Positions 35,790-45,059 of a DNA stretch of 60,313 nt are shown piece by piece. Source of the stretch: Ancylobacter novellus (GTDB taxonomy: Bacteria > Pseudomonadota > Alphaproteobacteria > Rhizobiales > Xanthobacteraceae). Below the pieces are notes generated by a model. The model made no database searches and had not been told where the DNA came from. It was given only the letters and a program-made list of their open reading frames with translations. How positions within the stretch are numbered: the stretch's first letter is position 1; each line of letters starts with the position of its first letter. A program made the position numbers and the translations under genes. Location of the stretch: the NCBI GenBank assembly GCA_003241485.1, contig QFQD01000021.1, positions 1 to 60,313 of the forward strand, in the 5' to 3' direction.

Positions 35790-37805
35790 ATGTTCAAGAA
35801 GATCCTCATAGCCAATCGCGGCGAGATCGCCTGCCGGGTCATCAAGACCGCGCGCAAGATGGGCATCAAGACGGTCGCCGTCTTCTCCGATGCCGACAAG
35901 GACGCGCTGCATGTGGAGATGGCGGACGAGGCGGTGCATATCGGCGCCGCGCCCGCCGCGCAGTCCTATCTGCTCGCGGACAAGATCATCGAGGCGTGCA
36001 AGCTCACCGGCGCGGAAGCCGTCCACCCCGGCTATGGCTTCCTCTCCGAGCGCGCGAGCTTCTCGCAGGCGCTGAAGGATGCCGGCATCGTCTTCATCGG
36101 CCCCAATCCGGGGGCCATCGAGGCGATGGGCGACAAGATCGAATCCAAGAAGGCGGCGGCGGCGGCGAATGTCTCGACCGTGCCGGGCTATCTCGGGGTG
36201 ATCGAGGATGCCGCGCACGCGGCAAAGATCGCCGACGAGATCGGCTATCCCGTGATGATCAAGGCCTCGGCCGGTGGCGGCGGCAAGGGCATGCGCATCG
36301 CCCATTCGCGCGACGAGGTGCAGGATGGTTTCGACCGGGCCCGCTCGGAGGCGAAGTCTTCCTTCGGCGACGACCGGGTGTTCGTGGAGAAATTCATCGT
36401 CGAGCCGCGCCACATCGAAATTCAGGTGCTGGGCGACAAGCACGGCAACGTCATCTATCTCGGCGAGCGCGAATGCTCGATCCAGCGCCGAAACCAGAAG
36501 GTGGTCGAGGAAGCGCCCTCCCCGCTCCTGGACGAGGCGACCCGCAGGCGCATGGGCGAGCAGGCGGTGGCGCTGGCCAAGGCCGTCAATTACGACAGCG
36601 CCGGCACGGTGGAGTTCGTCGCCGGGCAGGACAAGTCGTTCTATTTCCTCGAAATGAACACCCGCCTGCAGGTGGAGCATCCGGTTACGGAACTCGTCAC
36701 CGGCATCGATCTCGTGGAGCAGATGATCCGCGTCGCCGCCGGCGAGCCTTTGTCGCTCCGCCAGGACGATGTGAAGCTGAAGGGCTGGGCGGTGGAATCC
36801 CGCGTCTATGCCGAGGATCCCTACCGCTCCTTCCTGCCCTCCATCGGCCGGCTGACCCGTTATCGGCCCCCAGTGGAAGGCGTGACGAATGCCGTCACCA
36901 CCCGCAACGACACCGGCGTCTATGAGGGCGGGGAAATCTCGCTCTATTACGACCCGATGATCGCCAAGCTGATCACGCACGCCCCGACCCGCGAGGAGGC
37001 GATCGAGGCGCAGGCGGATGCGCTCGACGCCTTCGCCATTGACGGCATCCAGCACAACATCCCCTTCCTCGCCTCGCTCATGGCGCATGAGCGCTGGCGC
37101 AAGGGTCATCTGTCCACCGGCTTCATCGCCGAGGAATACCCGGACGGCTTCCACCCCACCGCGCCGACACCCGCTCTGGCGCGCAAGCTCGCGGCGGTGG
37201 CGGCGGTCATCGACAATGTCGGCAATGCGAGGAAGCGCAAGATCTCCGGCCAGCTCGCCGGCCGGCCGGTGATGTTCGAGCACCAGCGCGTGGTGGATCT
37301 CGGGGGCACCTATCTGCCCTGCGAGGTCGACCGCGCGGCGGGCGGCTTCATCGTCACCTTCCTCGATGCGGAGGGGCAGCCGGCCGGCACGCATGAGCTG
37401 CGCTCCGGCTGGCAGCCGGGCGAGCCGGTGTGGAGCGGCGTGTTCGACGAGGAGGCGATTGCCGTGCAGGTGCGCCCGCGCCTCAACGGCGTCGCGCTCG
37501 CCCATCGCGGCGTGGCGGTGAGCGCCATCGTCTATACGCGACGGGAGGCGGAGCTCGCCGCGCTGATGCCGGAGAAGCTGGACGCCGGCAGCGGCAAGCA
37601 GCTGCTCTGCCCGATGCCGGGTCTCGTCGTCTCCATCGCGGTGAGCGAGGGACAGGAAGTGAAGGCCGGCGAGGCATTGGCCGTGGTCGAGGCGATGAAG
37701 ATGGAGAACGTGCTGCGAGCCGAGCGCGACGCCACGGTGGCGCGGATCATCGCCAAGGCCGGCGACAGCCTGAGCGTCGATGCCGTCATCCTCGAATTCG
37801 CCTGA
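35790..37805 (+). CDS. pccA: propionyl-CoA carboxylase alpha subunit (biotin carboxylase/biotin carrier)
   Basis: A 671-residue subunit: biotin carboxylase domain (KILIANRGEIACRVIKTARKM; ATP-grasp KASAGGGGKGMRIAHS; EFIVEPRHIEIQVLGD; EMNTRLQVEHPVTE), a linker BT domain and a C-terminal biotinyl carrier with AMKMEN, K637 being the biotinylation site. Length matches bacterial PCC alpha. It starts 9 bases after pccB. Confidence 0.96.
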   Translation: MFKKILIANRGEIACRVIKTARKMGIKTVAVFSDADKDALHVEMADEAVHIGAAPAAQSYLLADKIIEACKLTGAEAVHPGYGFLSERASFSQALKDAGIVFIGPNPGAIEAMGDKIESKKAAAAANVSTVPGYLGVIEDAAHAAKIADEIGYPVMIKASAGGGGKGMRIAHSRDEVQDGFDRARSEAKSSFGDDRVFVEKFIVEPRHIEIQVLGDKHGNVIYLGERECSIQRRNQKVVEEAPSPLLDEATRRRMGEQAVALAKAVNYDSAGTVEFVAGQDKSFYFLEMNTRLQVEHPVTELVTGIDLVEQMIRVAAGEPLSLRQDDVKLKGWAVESRVYAEDPYRSFLPSIGRLTRYRPPVEGVTNAVTTRNDTGVYEGGEISLYYDPMIAKLITHAPTREEAIEAQADALDAFAIDGIQHNIPFLASLMAHERWRKGHLSTGFIAEEYPDGFHPTAPTPALARKLAAVAAVIDNVGNARKRKISGQLAGRPVMFEHQRVVDLGGTYLPCEVDRAAGGFIVTFLDAEGQPAGTHELRSGWQPGEPVWSGVFDEEAIAVQVRPRLNGVALAHRGVAVSAIVYTRREAELAALMPEKLDAGSGKQLLCPMPGLVVSIAVSEGQEVKAGEALAVVEAMKMENVLRAERDATVARIIAKAGDSLSVDAVILEFA

Positions 37806-37820
37806 GCCGGAGCGCGGGAG

Positions 37821-39674
37821 ATGGATCTAGACCTCGACACCTTTCCCGCCGCCACCCGAGAGGACTGGCTGAAGCTGGTCGACGGCGTGCTGAAGGGCGC
37901 GCCTTACGACAAACGCATGCTCACCCGCACGCCGGACGGCTACACCCTCGACGCCCTGCCCGAACGTCGGCGCGATGCCGCCCCCATCGCCGGGCGCCCG
38001 GCCGGCGCGCCGTGGAAGATCATCGCGCGCATCGACCATGACGACGCCGCGCTGGCAAACGAACAGTTGCTGGAGGACCTGAACGGCGGCGCCGAGGGGG
38101 CCACGCTGGTTTTCGCCTCCGCGCCCTCGGCCGGCGGCTTCGGCCTCCCGGTCCGGCACGAGGAACTCGTCCGCGTGCTCGTCGGCGTCATGCCGGAGCT
38201 CGTCACGCTGCGCGTCGAGGCCGGGCGCTATCAGGGCCGCGACATCGCGCTGCTGCTCGCCCGTGAGTTCGAGAGCCTCGACCCCGCCTGGCTCGACATT
38301 CGCTTCGGGCTCGATCCGCTCGGTGATTTCGCCGCCCTTGGCGCCGCGCCGATCGAGTGGGATGCGCTGTCGGCCCGGCTCGGCCAGACCGTCGCGACGC
38401 TGCGCGCGCGCGGGTTTACCGCCCCCATGGTGCGGGCGGACGGGCGGCTGCACCACGCCGCCGGTGCCACGGACGCGCAGGAACTCGCCGCCGTGCTCGC
38501 CACCGCCATCGCCTACCTGCGCGCGCTTGAGGCCGGCGGCCTCGCGCTGGAGGACGCCGCCACCGCCATCGAGGTGACGCTCACCGCCGATGTCGACCAG
38601 TTCGGCACGCAGGCCAAGCCTCGCGCCTTCCGCCTGCTCTGGGCGGCCGCGCTCAAGGCCTGCGGCGTGGAGGCGAAGCCGGTTGCGATCCACATGGAAA
38701 CCGCGTGGCGCTCGCTTACCCGGCGCGACCCCTATGTGAACCTGCTGCGCGGCACCATCGCCGCATTTGCGGCCGGCGTGGGTGGCGCCGACAGCCTCGC
38801 CGTGCTGCCGTTCACCCAGGCGCTCGGCCTGCCGGACAGCGCCGCCCGCCGGCTGGCCCGCAACACCCAGATCATCCTGATCGAGGAATCCAACATCCAC
38901 CGCGTTGCCGACCCCGGGGCGGGCGCCGGGGCGGTGGAGGAGCGCACGGAGAAGCTGGCCGCCACGGCGTGGGAGCTGTTCCGCGCGATCGAGAAGGAGG
39001 GCGGCATGGTCGAGGCGCTCGCCTCCGGCAGCTGGCAGCGCCGCCTTGCCGCCGCCCGCGCCGCACGGGCGAAGGACATCGCCACACGCCGCCTGCCGCT
39101 CACCGGCACGTCGGAATTCCCGCTTCTCGGCGAAGGCGTGCCTACCGTGCTCGCCCCCACCCGCCGCAGCTCTGCCGCGCCGCCGGCGGAGGGCGCGCTG
39201 CTGTGCGAGCCGCTGGTGGCTTCGCGGCTCGCGGCCCCGTTCGAGGCGCTGCGCGCGGCGGCCGAAGCGGCGAGCCCGCCGCCCGCGGCGTTCCTTGCCA
39301 GCCTCGGCACGCCGGCCGATTTCACGGCCCGCGCCGGCTTCGCCAGCACCTTCCTTGAGGCGGGCGGCATCGCGGCCGCTCCGAATGACGGCTTCACGGA
39401 AACGGCCGCGCTGGTCGAGGCTTTCCGTGCCTCCGGCGCCCGGCTCGCGTGCCTGTGCTCCTCGGATGCGGTCTATGCGAGGGACGCCGCGATGGCGGCC
39501 CGCGCGCTGAAGCAGGCGGGCGCCTCCCTCATCTTCCTCGCCGGCAAGCCGGGCGAGCAGGAGGCGGACTGGCGCGCGGCGGGCATAGACGGCTTTCTCT
39601 TCGCAGGGGCGGACGTGATCGAGGTGCTTGGCGATCTTCATGCCCGGCTCGGTGTCGGCAGGAGGGAACCATGA
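37821..39674 (+). CDS. mutA: methylmalonyl-CoA mutase small (beta) subunit
   Basis: A 617-residue protein homologous to the large mutase subunit but without the cobalamin motif DxHxxG; its C-terminal domain is a degenerate B12-binding fold (LACLCSSDAVYARDAAMAARALKQAG). The family-typical segments FRLLWAAALKACG, WRSLTRRDPYVNLLRGTIAAFAAGVGGADSLAVLPFTQ and RLARNTQIILIEESNI are present. It forms the structural partner of MutB in heterodimeric mutases. It starts 15 bases after pccA. The mutB gene does not follow directly: a small secreted-protein gene lies between. Confidence 0.93.
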   Translation: MDLDLDTFPAATREDWLKLVDGVLKGAPYDKRMLTRTPDGYTLDALPERRRDAAPIAGRPAGAPWKIIARIDHDDAALANEQLLEDLNGGAEGATLVFASAPSAGGFGLPVRHEELVRVLVGVMPELVTLRVEAGRYQGRDIALLLAREFESLDPAWLDIRFGLDPLGDFAALGAAPIEWDALSARLGQTVATLRARGFTAPMVRADGRLHHAAGATDAQELAAVLATAIAYLRALEAGGLALEDAATAIEVTLTADVDQFGTQAKPRAFRLLWAAALKACGVEAKPVAIHMETAWRSLTRRDPYVNLLRGTIAAFAAGVGGADSLAVLPFTQALGLPDSAARRLARNTQIILIEESNIHRVADPGAGAGAVEERTEKLAATAWELFRAIEKEGGMVEALASGSWQRRLAAARAARAKDIATRRLPLTGTSEFPLLGEGVPTVLAPTRRSSAAPPAEGALLCEPLVASRLAAPFEALRAAAEAASPPPAAFLASLGTPADFTARAGFASTFLEAGGIAAAPNDGFTETAALVEAFRASGARLACLCSSDAVYARDAAMAARALKQAGASLIFLAGKPGEQEADWRAAGIDGFLFAGADVIEVLGDLHARLGVGRREP

Positions 39675-39731
39675 TCCACGCCGCTCGTTGCCTTCAGGTC
39701 GCTGCTTTTTGCGACCTTGAAGGGAAATGCC

Positions 39732-40109
39732 ATGAGAACGCTGAGATACGCCTCAGGCGTGGCGGCGGTCTGTGGGGCGCTTCTCGCCTCCCCGCTTTCC
39801 GCCCAGCCGGAGCTTGCCCAGAACGCGCACGACGGCGTGTGGCGGGTGGCGACAGAGCCGGCTACCGGTCCGTGCTCGAAGAGGCTGGAATTCAACCTCT
39901 CGGTCGAGGGCGGCCAGATCACCTATGCCGGCATCATGCCGGTGGATGCCAGCGGTTCGGTCGATCCGTTGGGGGTGATCGAGATCCGCGTGGTGCGCGG
40001 CGACGAAACGGTGGCGGCCAAGGGTCTGGTGCGCGGGGATGTCGCCTCGGGCGAATGGGTGTCGCCCGCGAAGAACTGTACGGGGTCGTGGGTCGCGCGC
40101 CGGGCCTGA
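39732..40109 (+). CDS. small secreted protein of unknown function, 125 aa
   Basis: Not a family I recognise. The ATG at 39732 follows AAGGGA by 6 bases. Residues 1 to about 28 form a Sec signal peptide (MRTLRYASGVAAVCGALLAS, cleavage near PLSA-QPEL). The mature 97 residues have two cysteines (in GPCSKR and KNCTGSW) that could form a disulfide, and a beta-rich pattern with a central GGQITYAGIMPVDASG and final GSWVARRA; such small periplasmic proteins are common in Hyphomicrobiales. It stands in the same orientation between mutA (57 bases before) and mutB (34 bases after), an odd place because the mutase subunits are usually adjacent. Confidence 0.8.
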   Translation: MRTLRYASGVAAVCGALLASPLSAQPELAQNAHDGVWRVATEPATGPCSKRLEFNLSVEGGQITYAGIMPVDASGSVDPLGVIEIRVVRGDETVAAKGLVRGDVASGEWVSPAKNCTGSWVARRA

Positions 40110-40143
40110 CCCTGCCGGCTCCCGGCGCCCAGGGGGGTGTTCC

Positions 40144-42300
40144 GTGAGCCGCATTCCGAACTTCGCCGCCATAGACTGGGCGCGCGCCCCGGCGGGCACG
40201 CCCTCAATCGGCGCAGAGCCGTGGACCACGCCCGAGCGCCTCGCGGTGAAGCCGCTTTACGGGGCGCAGGACATTGCCGGCCTGTCGGTCGTCGACAGCT
40301 ATCCCGGCATCGCGCCCTTCCTGCGCGGGCCCTACCCGACCATGTACGCGACCCAGCCCTGGACCATCCGGCAATATGCCGGCTTCTCCACGGCTGAGGA
40401 TTCCAACGCTTTTTACCGGCGCAACCTCGCCGCCGGGCAGAAGGGGCTTTCCGTCGCCTTCGATCTCGCCACCCATCGCGGCTATGACAGCGACCATCCC
40501 CGCGTCGCCGGCGATGTCGGCATGGCGGGCGTCGCCATCGATTCCATCTACGACATGCGCACGCTGTTTTCCGGCATTCCGCTGGACCAGATGAGCGTGT
40601 CCATGACCATGAACGGCGCGGTGCTGCCCATCCTTGCGCTGTATGTCGTGGCCGCCGAAGAGCAGGGTGTCGCGCCCGCGCAACTGTCGGGGACCATCCA
40701 GAACGACATTCTCAAGGAGTTCATGGTCCGCAACACCTATATCTACCCGCCCGCGCCCTCCATGCGCATCATCTCGGACATTTTCGCCTTTACGTCCAAA
40801 GAGATGCCGCGTTTCAACTCGATCTCGATCTCCGGCTATCACATGCAGGAGGCGGGTGCGACGCAGGACCTCGAACTCGCCTACACGCTGGCCGACGGGC
40901 TGGAATATGCCCGCGCCGGCGTCGCGGCCGGCCTGCCGATCGACGCCTTCGCGCCGCGCCTGTCCTTCTTCTGGGCGATCGGCATGAACTTCTTCATGGA
41001 GGTGGCGAAGCTGCGCGCCGCCCGGCTGATCTGGGCCAAGCTGATGGCGGATCTGGGCGCCGCCAATCCGAAGTCGCTGCCGCTGCGCACCCACTCGCAG
41101 ACCTCGGGCTGGAGCCTGACGGCGCAGGACCCGTTCAACAACGTCATGCGCACCATGGTGGAGGCGATGGCGGCGACGCAGGGCCACACCCAGTCGCTGC
41201 ACACCAACGCGCTGGACGAGGCGCTGGCCCTGCCGACCGACTTTTCCGCCCGCATCGCCCGCAACACGCAGATCCTGCTGAGCCAAGAGAGCGGCACCAC
41301 CCGCGCCATAGATCCGTGGGGCGGCTCCTTCTTCGTGGAACGCCTCACCGCCGATCTTGCCGCCAAGGCGCTGGCGCATATCGGCGAGGTCGAGGCGCTG
41401 GGCGGCATGGCCAAGGCGATCGAGGCCGGCATCCCCAAGCTGCGCATCGAGGAAGCGGCCGCGACCACGCAGGCGCGCATCGATTCCGGCGCGCAGACCG
41501 TGGTCGGCGTCAACAAGTACAAGCCTGAGCGCGAAACGGCCATCGACGTGCTCAAGGTCGACAATTCGGCGGTACGCGCGGCGCAGCTGGAAAAGCTGGC
41601 GCGGCTGAAGGCCGAGCGCGACCCGCAGGCCGTGGAGGCCGCGCTCGACGCGCTGCAGAACGGCGCGGCGGGGCATGGTAATCTCCTCGCGCTCGCCATT
41701 GATGCGGCCCGCGCGCGGGCGACGGTGGGCGAGATATCTTACGCGCTGGAACGCGTGTTCGGCCGGCACCGGGCGGAGATCCGCGCGGTTTCCGGCATCT
41801 ACCGGCGGGAGGCCGGAGCGATGAGCGACAAGGTAGCCCAGGTGCGTGCGCGCGTTGAGCTTTTCGAGCACGAGGAAGGCCGCCGCCCGCGCATCCTGGT
41901 CGCCAAGGTCGGGCAGGACGGGCATGACCGGGGACAAAAAGTAATCGCCACCGCCTTCGCCGATCTCGGCTTCGACGTCGATATCGGCCCGCTTTTCGCC
42001 ACGCCGCAGGAGGCCGCGCGGCAGGCGGTGGAGAACGACGTACACGTCATCGGCATTTCCTCGCTCGCCGCCGGCCATCTCACGCTGGTGCCACAGGTGA
42101 AGGCCGCGCTCGCCGCCGAGGGGCGGCCGGACATCATGGTCGTGGTTGGCGGCGTGGTGCCACCGCAGGATTATGCGGCCGTCTTCGAGGCTGGCGCGGA
42201 GGCGATCTATCCCCCCGGCACGGTCATCGCGGACGCAGCCGACGGGCTGCTCGACAAGCTGGGCGAGCGGCTCGGCCACAAGCAGCGGGCGGCGGAGTAG
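40144..42300 (+). CDS. mutB: methylmalonyl-CoA mutase large (alpha) subunit
   Basis: A 718-residue adenosylcobalamin enzyme that interconverts (R)-methylmalonyl-CoA and succinyl-CoA. Substrate barrel: TMYATQPWTIRQYAGFSTAEDSNAFYRRNL and KGLSVAFDLATHRGYDSDH. Cobalamin domain: H594 in GQDGHDRG, then SSLAAGH and GGVVPPQDY. GTG at 40144 is the start because an AGGGGGGTG ribosome site lies 5 bases upstream and the conserved IPNFAAIDW follows; length is then the family standard. No epimerase or MeaB chaperone gene is adjacent. Confidence 0.95.
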   Translation: MSRIPNFAAIDWARAPAGTPSIGAEPWTTPERLAVKPLYGAQDIAGLSVVDSYPGIAPFLRGPYPTMYATQPWTIRQYAGFSTAEDSNAFYRRNLAAGQKGLSVAFDLATHRGYDSDHPRVAGDVGMAGVAIDSIYDMRTLFSGIPLDQMSVSMTMNGAVLPILALYVVAAEEQGVAPAQLSGTIQNDILKEFMVRNTYIYPPAPSMRIISDIFAFTSKEMPRFNSISISGYHMQEAGATQDLELAYTLADGLEYARAGVAAGLPIDAFAPRLSFFWAIGMNFFMEVAKLRAARLIWAKLMADLGAANPKSLPLRTHSQTSGWSLTAQDPFNNVMRTMVEAMAATQGHTQSLHTNALDEALALPTDFSARIARNTQILLSQESGTTRAIDPWGGSFFVERLTADLAAKALAHIGEVEALGGMAKAIEAGIPKLRIEEAAATTQARIDSGAQTVVGVNKYKPERETAIDVLKVDNSAVRAAQLEKLARLKAERDPQAVEAALDALQNGAAGHGNLLALAIDAARARATVGEISYALERVFGRHRAEIRAVSGIYRREAGAMSDKVAQVRARVELFEHEEGRRPRILVAKVGQDGHDRGQKVIATAFADLGFDVDIGPLFATPQEAARQAVENDVHVIGISSLAAGHLTLVPQVKAALAAEGRPDIMVVVGGVVPPQDYAAVFEAGAEAIYPPGTVIADAADGLLDKLGERLGHKQRAAE

Positions 42301-42641
42301 ACGCCCTGCGACGTGGGGGCGCTTGCGCCCTCTTGCCGAACCTCGGCGCCAGCGGGTGAGAGTGAGGCCGCGGGACGCGTGATCGCGGATGACGGCGCCC
42401 AGCGCACGGTCAGGCTGATCGAAAACACGGCAGACCGGCCTTTCATTTGAGAGGCCGTCCGCCGGCATTGGTTGGGCAGCCTGCTCGCAGACGTCACCCA
42501 AAGGCGGGCGGGATACCCAGCGCCGAGCCGGCAAGGTGCTGCGCTTTCTCGGCTATTTCCGCCGCATGGCGTGCGCCCGAAGGCGCGATCCCGGCGCCTT
42601 GTCTCGAAACGGCCCGCGCTGGCACGGCGATTGCTTACTGG
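42301..42641. other. intergenic region after mutB
   Basis: 341 bases without a supportable gene. A short hairpin GGGCGC-TT-GCGCCC at 42317-42330, followed by a poor T tract, may be a weak terminator of the propionate operon. CGGCCT/AGGCCG forms another small hairpin at about 42435-42455. Nothing else was recognised. Confidence 0.5.
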
Positions 42642-42653
42642 CTTGTATACAAG
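42642..42653. promoter_or_regulatory. GntR (FadR subfamily) operator
   Basis: CTTGTATACAAG is a perfect 12-bp palindrome 15 bases upstream of the GntR-type start codon. TTGTATACAA is the classic operator core of FCD-domain GntR regulators, so autoregulation, and control of the ABC transporter behind it, is likely. Confidence 0.7.
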
Positions 42654-42668
42654 TTTGTGAGCAAGCCA

Positions 42669-43390
42669 ATGAACCCAGCCACCGCCAATATCGAGGAAGC
42701 GATCCTGGGCGCATCAATCCGGGCACGCGGCTCGGCGAGCAGAAACTCGCGGATCTGTTCGGCGTGTCGCGCACCCGCGTGCGCGAGGCGATGATGCGGC
42801 TGGAGACGCGGGGCGTGGTGCAGGTCAGCGCCCGGCGCGGCTGGTTTGTAGTCGAACCCTCGGCCGAGGAAGCGCGCGAAGCCTTCCAGACCCGCCGCGT
42901 CATCGAATCCGGCCTGCTGCAGACCCTGAAAGAGGTGCCGCCGCGGGTACTCGACAGCCTGAAGCAGCACGTCGCGATGGAGCGGCAGGTAATCGAGAGT
43001 GGCGATGTGGGCTCGCGCGCCTGCCTGCTCGGCGACTTCCACATCCATCTCGCCGACGCGCTCGGCAACCGGCTGCTCACGGAGATCATCCGCGACCTCA
43101 CCGCCCGCACCACGCTGATCTCGATGCTCTACCAGCCGACCGAGAAAGCCGAGGAATCCAGCCACGACCACGAGGACATCGTCGCCGCCATGGAGGCGGG
43201 CGACCTCGCTTTGGCCGCCCGGCTGATGGACGAGCACATCGGCAAGGTCGAGGCCGGGCTCGACCTCACCGCCCGGCCCGATCCGCTCGCCGCGCTCCGC
43301 GAATTGCTGTCGCCGTCAACCTTCGACGGCAACGCCCCTTCCGTACCGCATGTGCATTCCCACACCCCGTCTCACGCAAGAGAGGACTGA
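42669..43390 (+). pseudogene. GntR-family (FCD) regulator with a frameshift near its N-terminus
   Basis: The expected start MNPATANIEEAILG lies in one frame (ATG at 42669, after the operator), but the rest of the winged helix (INPGTRLGEQKLADLFGVSRTRVREAMMRLETRGVV) and the FCD domain (DFHIHLADALGNRLL, DHEDIVAAMEAGDLALAARLMDEHI) are in another. The frame changes around 42705-42712, and the span is one base short of a whole number of codons. The first frame hits TGA at 42792. Read without the shift, the downstream frame has only an unrelated N-terminus. Either a real single-base deletion or a sequencing error. It would have regulated the downstream amino-acid ABC transporter. Confidence 0.75.
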
Positions 43391-43394
43391 CCGC

Positions 43395-44183
43395 ATGAAC
43401 CGCCGCACCCTTCTCGCCCTCGCCGCCGGCGCGCTCTTCATCGCCGCGCAGGCACCCCTCCCCGCCCGCGCCGACGCACTCGCTACCATCGAGGCCGACA
43501 AGGTCATCCGCATCGCGGTGCCGCAGGACTTCGCGCCCTTCGGCAGCGTCGGCGCCGACATGCAGCCCAAGGGCTACGACGTCGATGTCGCCAAGCTGAT
43601 CGCCGACAAGCTCGGCGTGAAGCTGGACCTCGTGCCGGTGACCAGCGCCAACCGCATTCCCTATCTCCAGACCAACAAGGTCGACCTCGTCATCTCCTCG
43701 CTCGGCAAGAATCCCGAGCGCGAGAAGGTGATCGACTTCAGCGCCGCCTACGCCCCGTTCTTCTCCGGCGTGTTCGGCCCGGACGACATCAAGATTTCCG
43801 AAGCGAAGGACCTCGCCGGCAAGACCGTCGGCGTCACCCGCGGGGCGATGGAAGACCTGGAGCTGACCAAGCTCGCGCCGGCCGATGTCACCATCAAGCG
43901 CTATGAGGACAATAACGGCACCATCTCCGCCTTCCTCTCGGGCCAGGTCGATCTGGTCACGACCGGCAATGTGGTCGCCGCCGCCATCCTCGAGCGCAAC
44001 CCGCCGAAGAAGCCGGAGCTGAAGTTCCTCATCAAGAACTCGCCCTGCTACATCGGCCTGAACAAGAACGAGCCGGCCCTGCTCGCCAAGGTCGACGCGA
44101 TCATCGCCGCCGCCAAGAAGGACGGCGCGCTCGACGCCATCTCGCAGAAGTGGCTCGGCGCCAAGCTGCCCGCCGATCTCTAG
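43395..44183 (+). CDS. amino-acid ABC transporter substrate-binding protein (family 3)
   Basis: A 262-residue periplasmic binding protein. Sec signal peptide (MNRRTLLALAAGALFIAAQA, cleavage near PARA-DALA), then the family-3 fold: IRIAVPQDFAPFGSVGADMQPKGYDVDVAKLIADKLGV, RIPYLQTNKVDLVISSL and KNPEREKVIDFSAAYAPFFSGV. The family binds polar amino acids or opines. The ATG at 43395 lies 4 bases after the GntR stop. The two permeases and ATPase follow after a 201-base gap filled with repeats. Confidence 0.92.
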   Translation: MNRRTLLALAAGALFIAAQAPLPARADALATIEADKVIRIAVPQDFAPFGSVGADMQPKGYDVDVAKLIADKLGVKLDLVPVTSANRIPYLQTNKVDLVISSLGKNPEREKVIDFSAAYAPFFSGVFGPDDIKISEAKDLAGKTVGVTRGAMEDLELTKLAPADVTIKRYEDNNGTISAFLSGQVDLVTTGNVVAAAILERNPPKKPELKFLIKNSPCYIGLNKNEPALLAKVDAIIAAAKKDGALDAISQKWLGAKLPADL

Positions 44184-44193
44184 GCTTCTGTTT

Positions 44194-44342
44194 CCCGGCC
44201 CAGCGTAGGCGAAGCCGGAGCGCCGAGCCGGGATCCAGCGCCAAGAATCTGCCGAAGGCACTTGCCTGAAGGAATTCCGAGGCTTCGCCAAGTCTCCCCT
44301 GGACCCCGGATCGGCACCACGCTTCGCGCGGCTTGTCCGGGG
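44194..44342. repeat. composite palindromic repeat block (includes 39-bp copy 2)
   Basis: 44304-44342 has the same length and ends as the element at 4274-4312 (CCCCGGATCGGC to GGCTTGTCCGGGG). 44194-44232, also 39 bases, is a related palindrome with CCCGGC and GCCGGG ends. The block fills the gap between the binding-protein and first permease genes and may lower expression of the membrane genes relative to the binding protein through RNA structure (inference). Confidence 0.7.
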
Positions 44343-44384
44343 AACGGCCGTCTTCCCTCACCACCACAGCGGGAGTTCACGGGC

Positions 44385-45059
44385 ATGAACTACGCATTCG
44401 ATTTCGGCTGGATCACCGATTACTGGCCGGTTCTCCTGAAGGGTGTCGGCATCACCGTCGAACTGACCCTGGTGGGCGGCGTGTTGGGCGTGTCGCTCGG
44501 CATTGCCTGCGCCTGGGCGCGCGCGCTCGGCCCACATTGGCTAGGCGGGCTTGTCAGCATCTATGTCGAGCTGATCCGCAACACCCCGTTCCTGATCCAG
44601 CTGTTCTTCATTTTCTTCGGCCTGCCGGCGCTCGGCGTGCGCATGGGCGAGCTGGAAGCGGCCAACCTCGCCATGGTCATCAATCTCGGCGCCTATGGCT
44701 GCGAGATCATCCGGGCCGGCATACAGGCAACGCCCAAGGGCCAGTTCGAGGCCGGCGCGAGCCTGGGCATGAGCCGCCTCCAGACCTTCTGGTATGTCGT
44801 GCTGATCCCGGCGCTGCAACGCATCTGGCCGGCGCTGTCGTCGCAGATCGTCATCGTCATGCTGGGCTCGGCGGCGGTGTCGCAGATCGCGGCGGAGGAC
44901 CTTACCTTCGCGGCGAACTTCATCCAGTCGCGCACCTTCCGGGCGTTCGAGACCTATTTCGCGGCGACGCTGATCTATCTCGCCCTCGCCATCACGCTGC
45001 GCCAGCTGCTGCGTGGGCTCGGCTGGACGATCTTCCCCAGGCGTGGAGCGGCCCGATGA
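44385..45059 (+). CDS. amino-acid ABC transporter permease 1
   Basis: A 224-residue membrane protein of the HisMQ family with about five TM segments. The family motif for contact with the ATPase is visible in EIIRAGIQATPKGQFEAGASLGMSRLQTFWYVVLIPAL, and YVELIRNTPFLIQLFFIFFGLP is the usual TM2-3 signature. GGGAG lies upstream of the ATG. Its stop overlaps the next permease start in ATGA. Confidence 0.93.
   Translation: MNYAFDFGWITDYWPVLLKGVGITVELTLVGGVLGVSLGIACAWARALGPHWLGGLVSIYVELIRNTPFLIQLFFIFFGLPALGVRMGELEAANLAMVINLGAYGCEIIRAGIQATPKGQFEAGASLGMSRLQTFWYVVLIPALQRIWPALSSQIVIVMLGSAAVSQIAAEDLTFAANFIQSRTFRAFETYFAATLIYLALAITLRQLLRGLGWTIFPRRGAAR

Noticed and set aside
42536..42668. Using the upstream in-frame start to make the GntR gene intact
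   Set aside because: The added N-terminus is Arg/Cys-rich, does not resemble the family and would place the operator inside the gene; the other frame gives the expected N-terminus.
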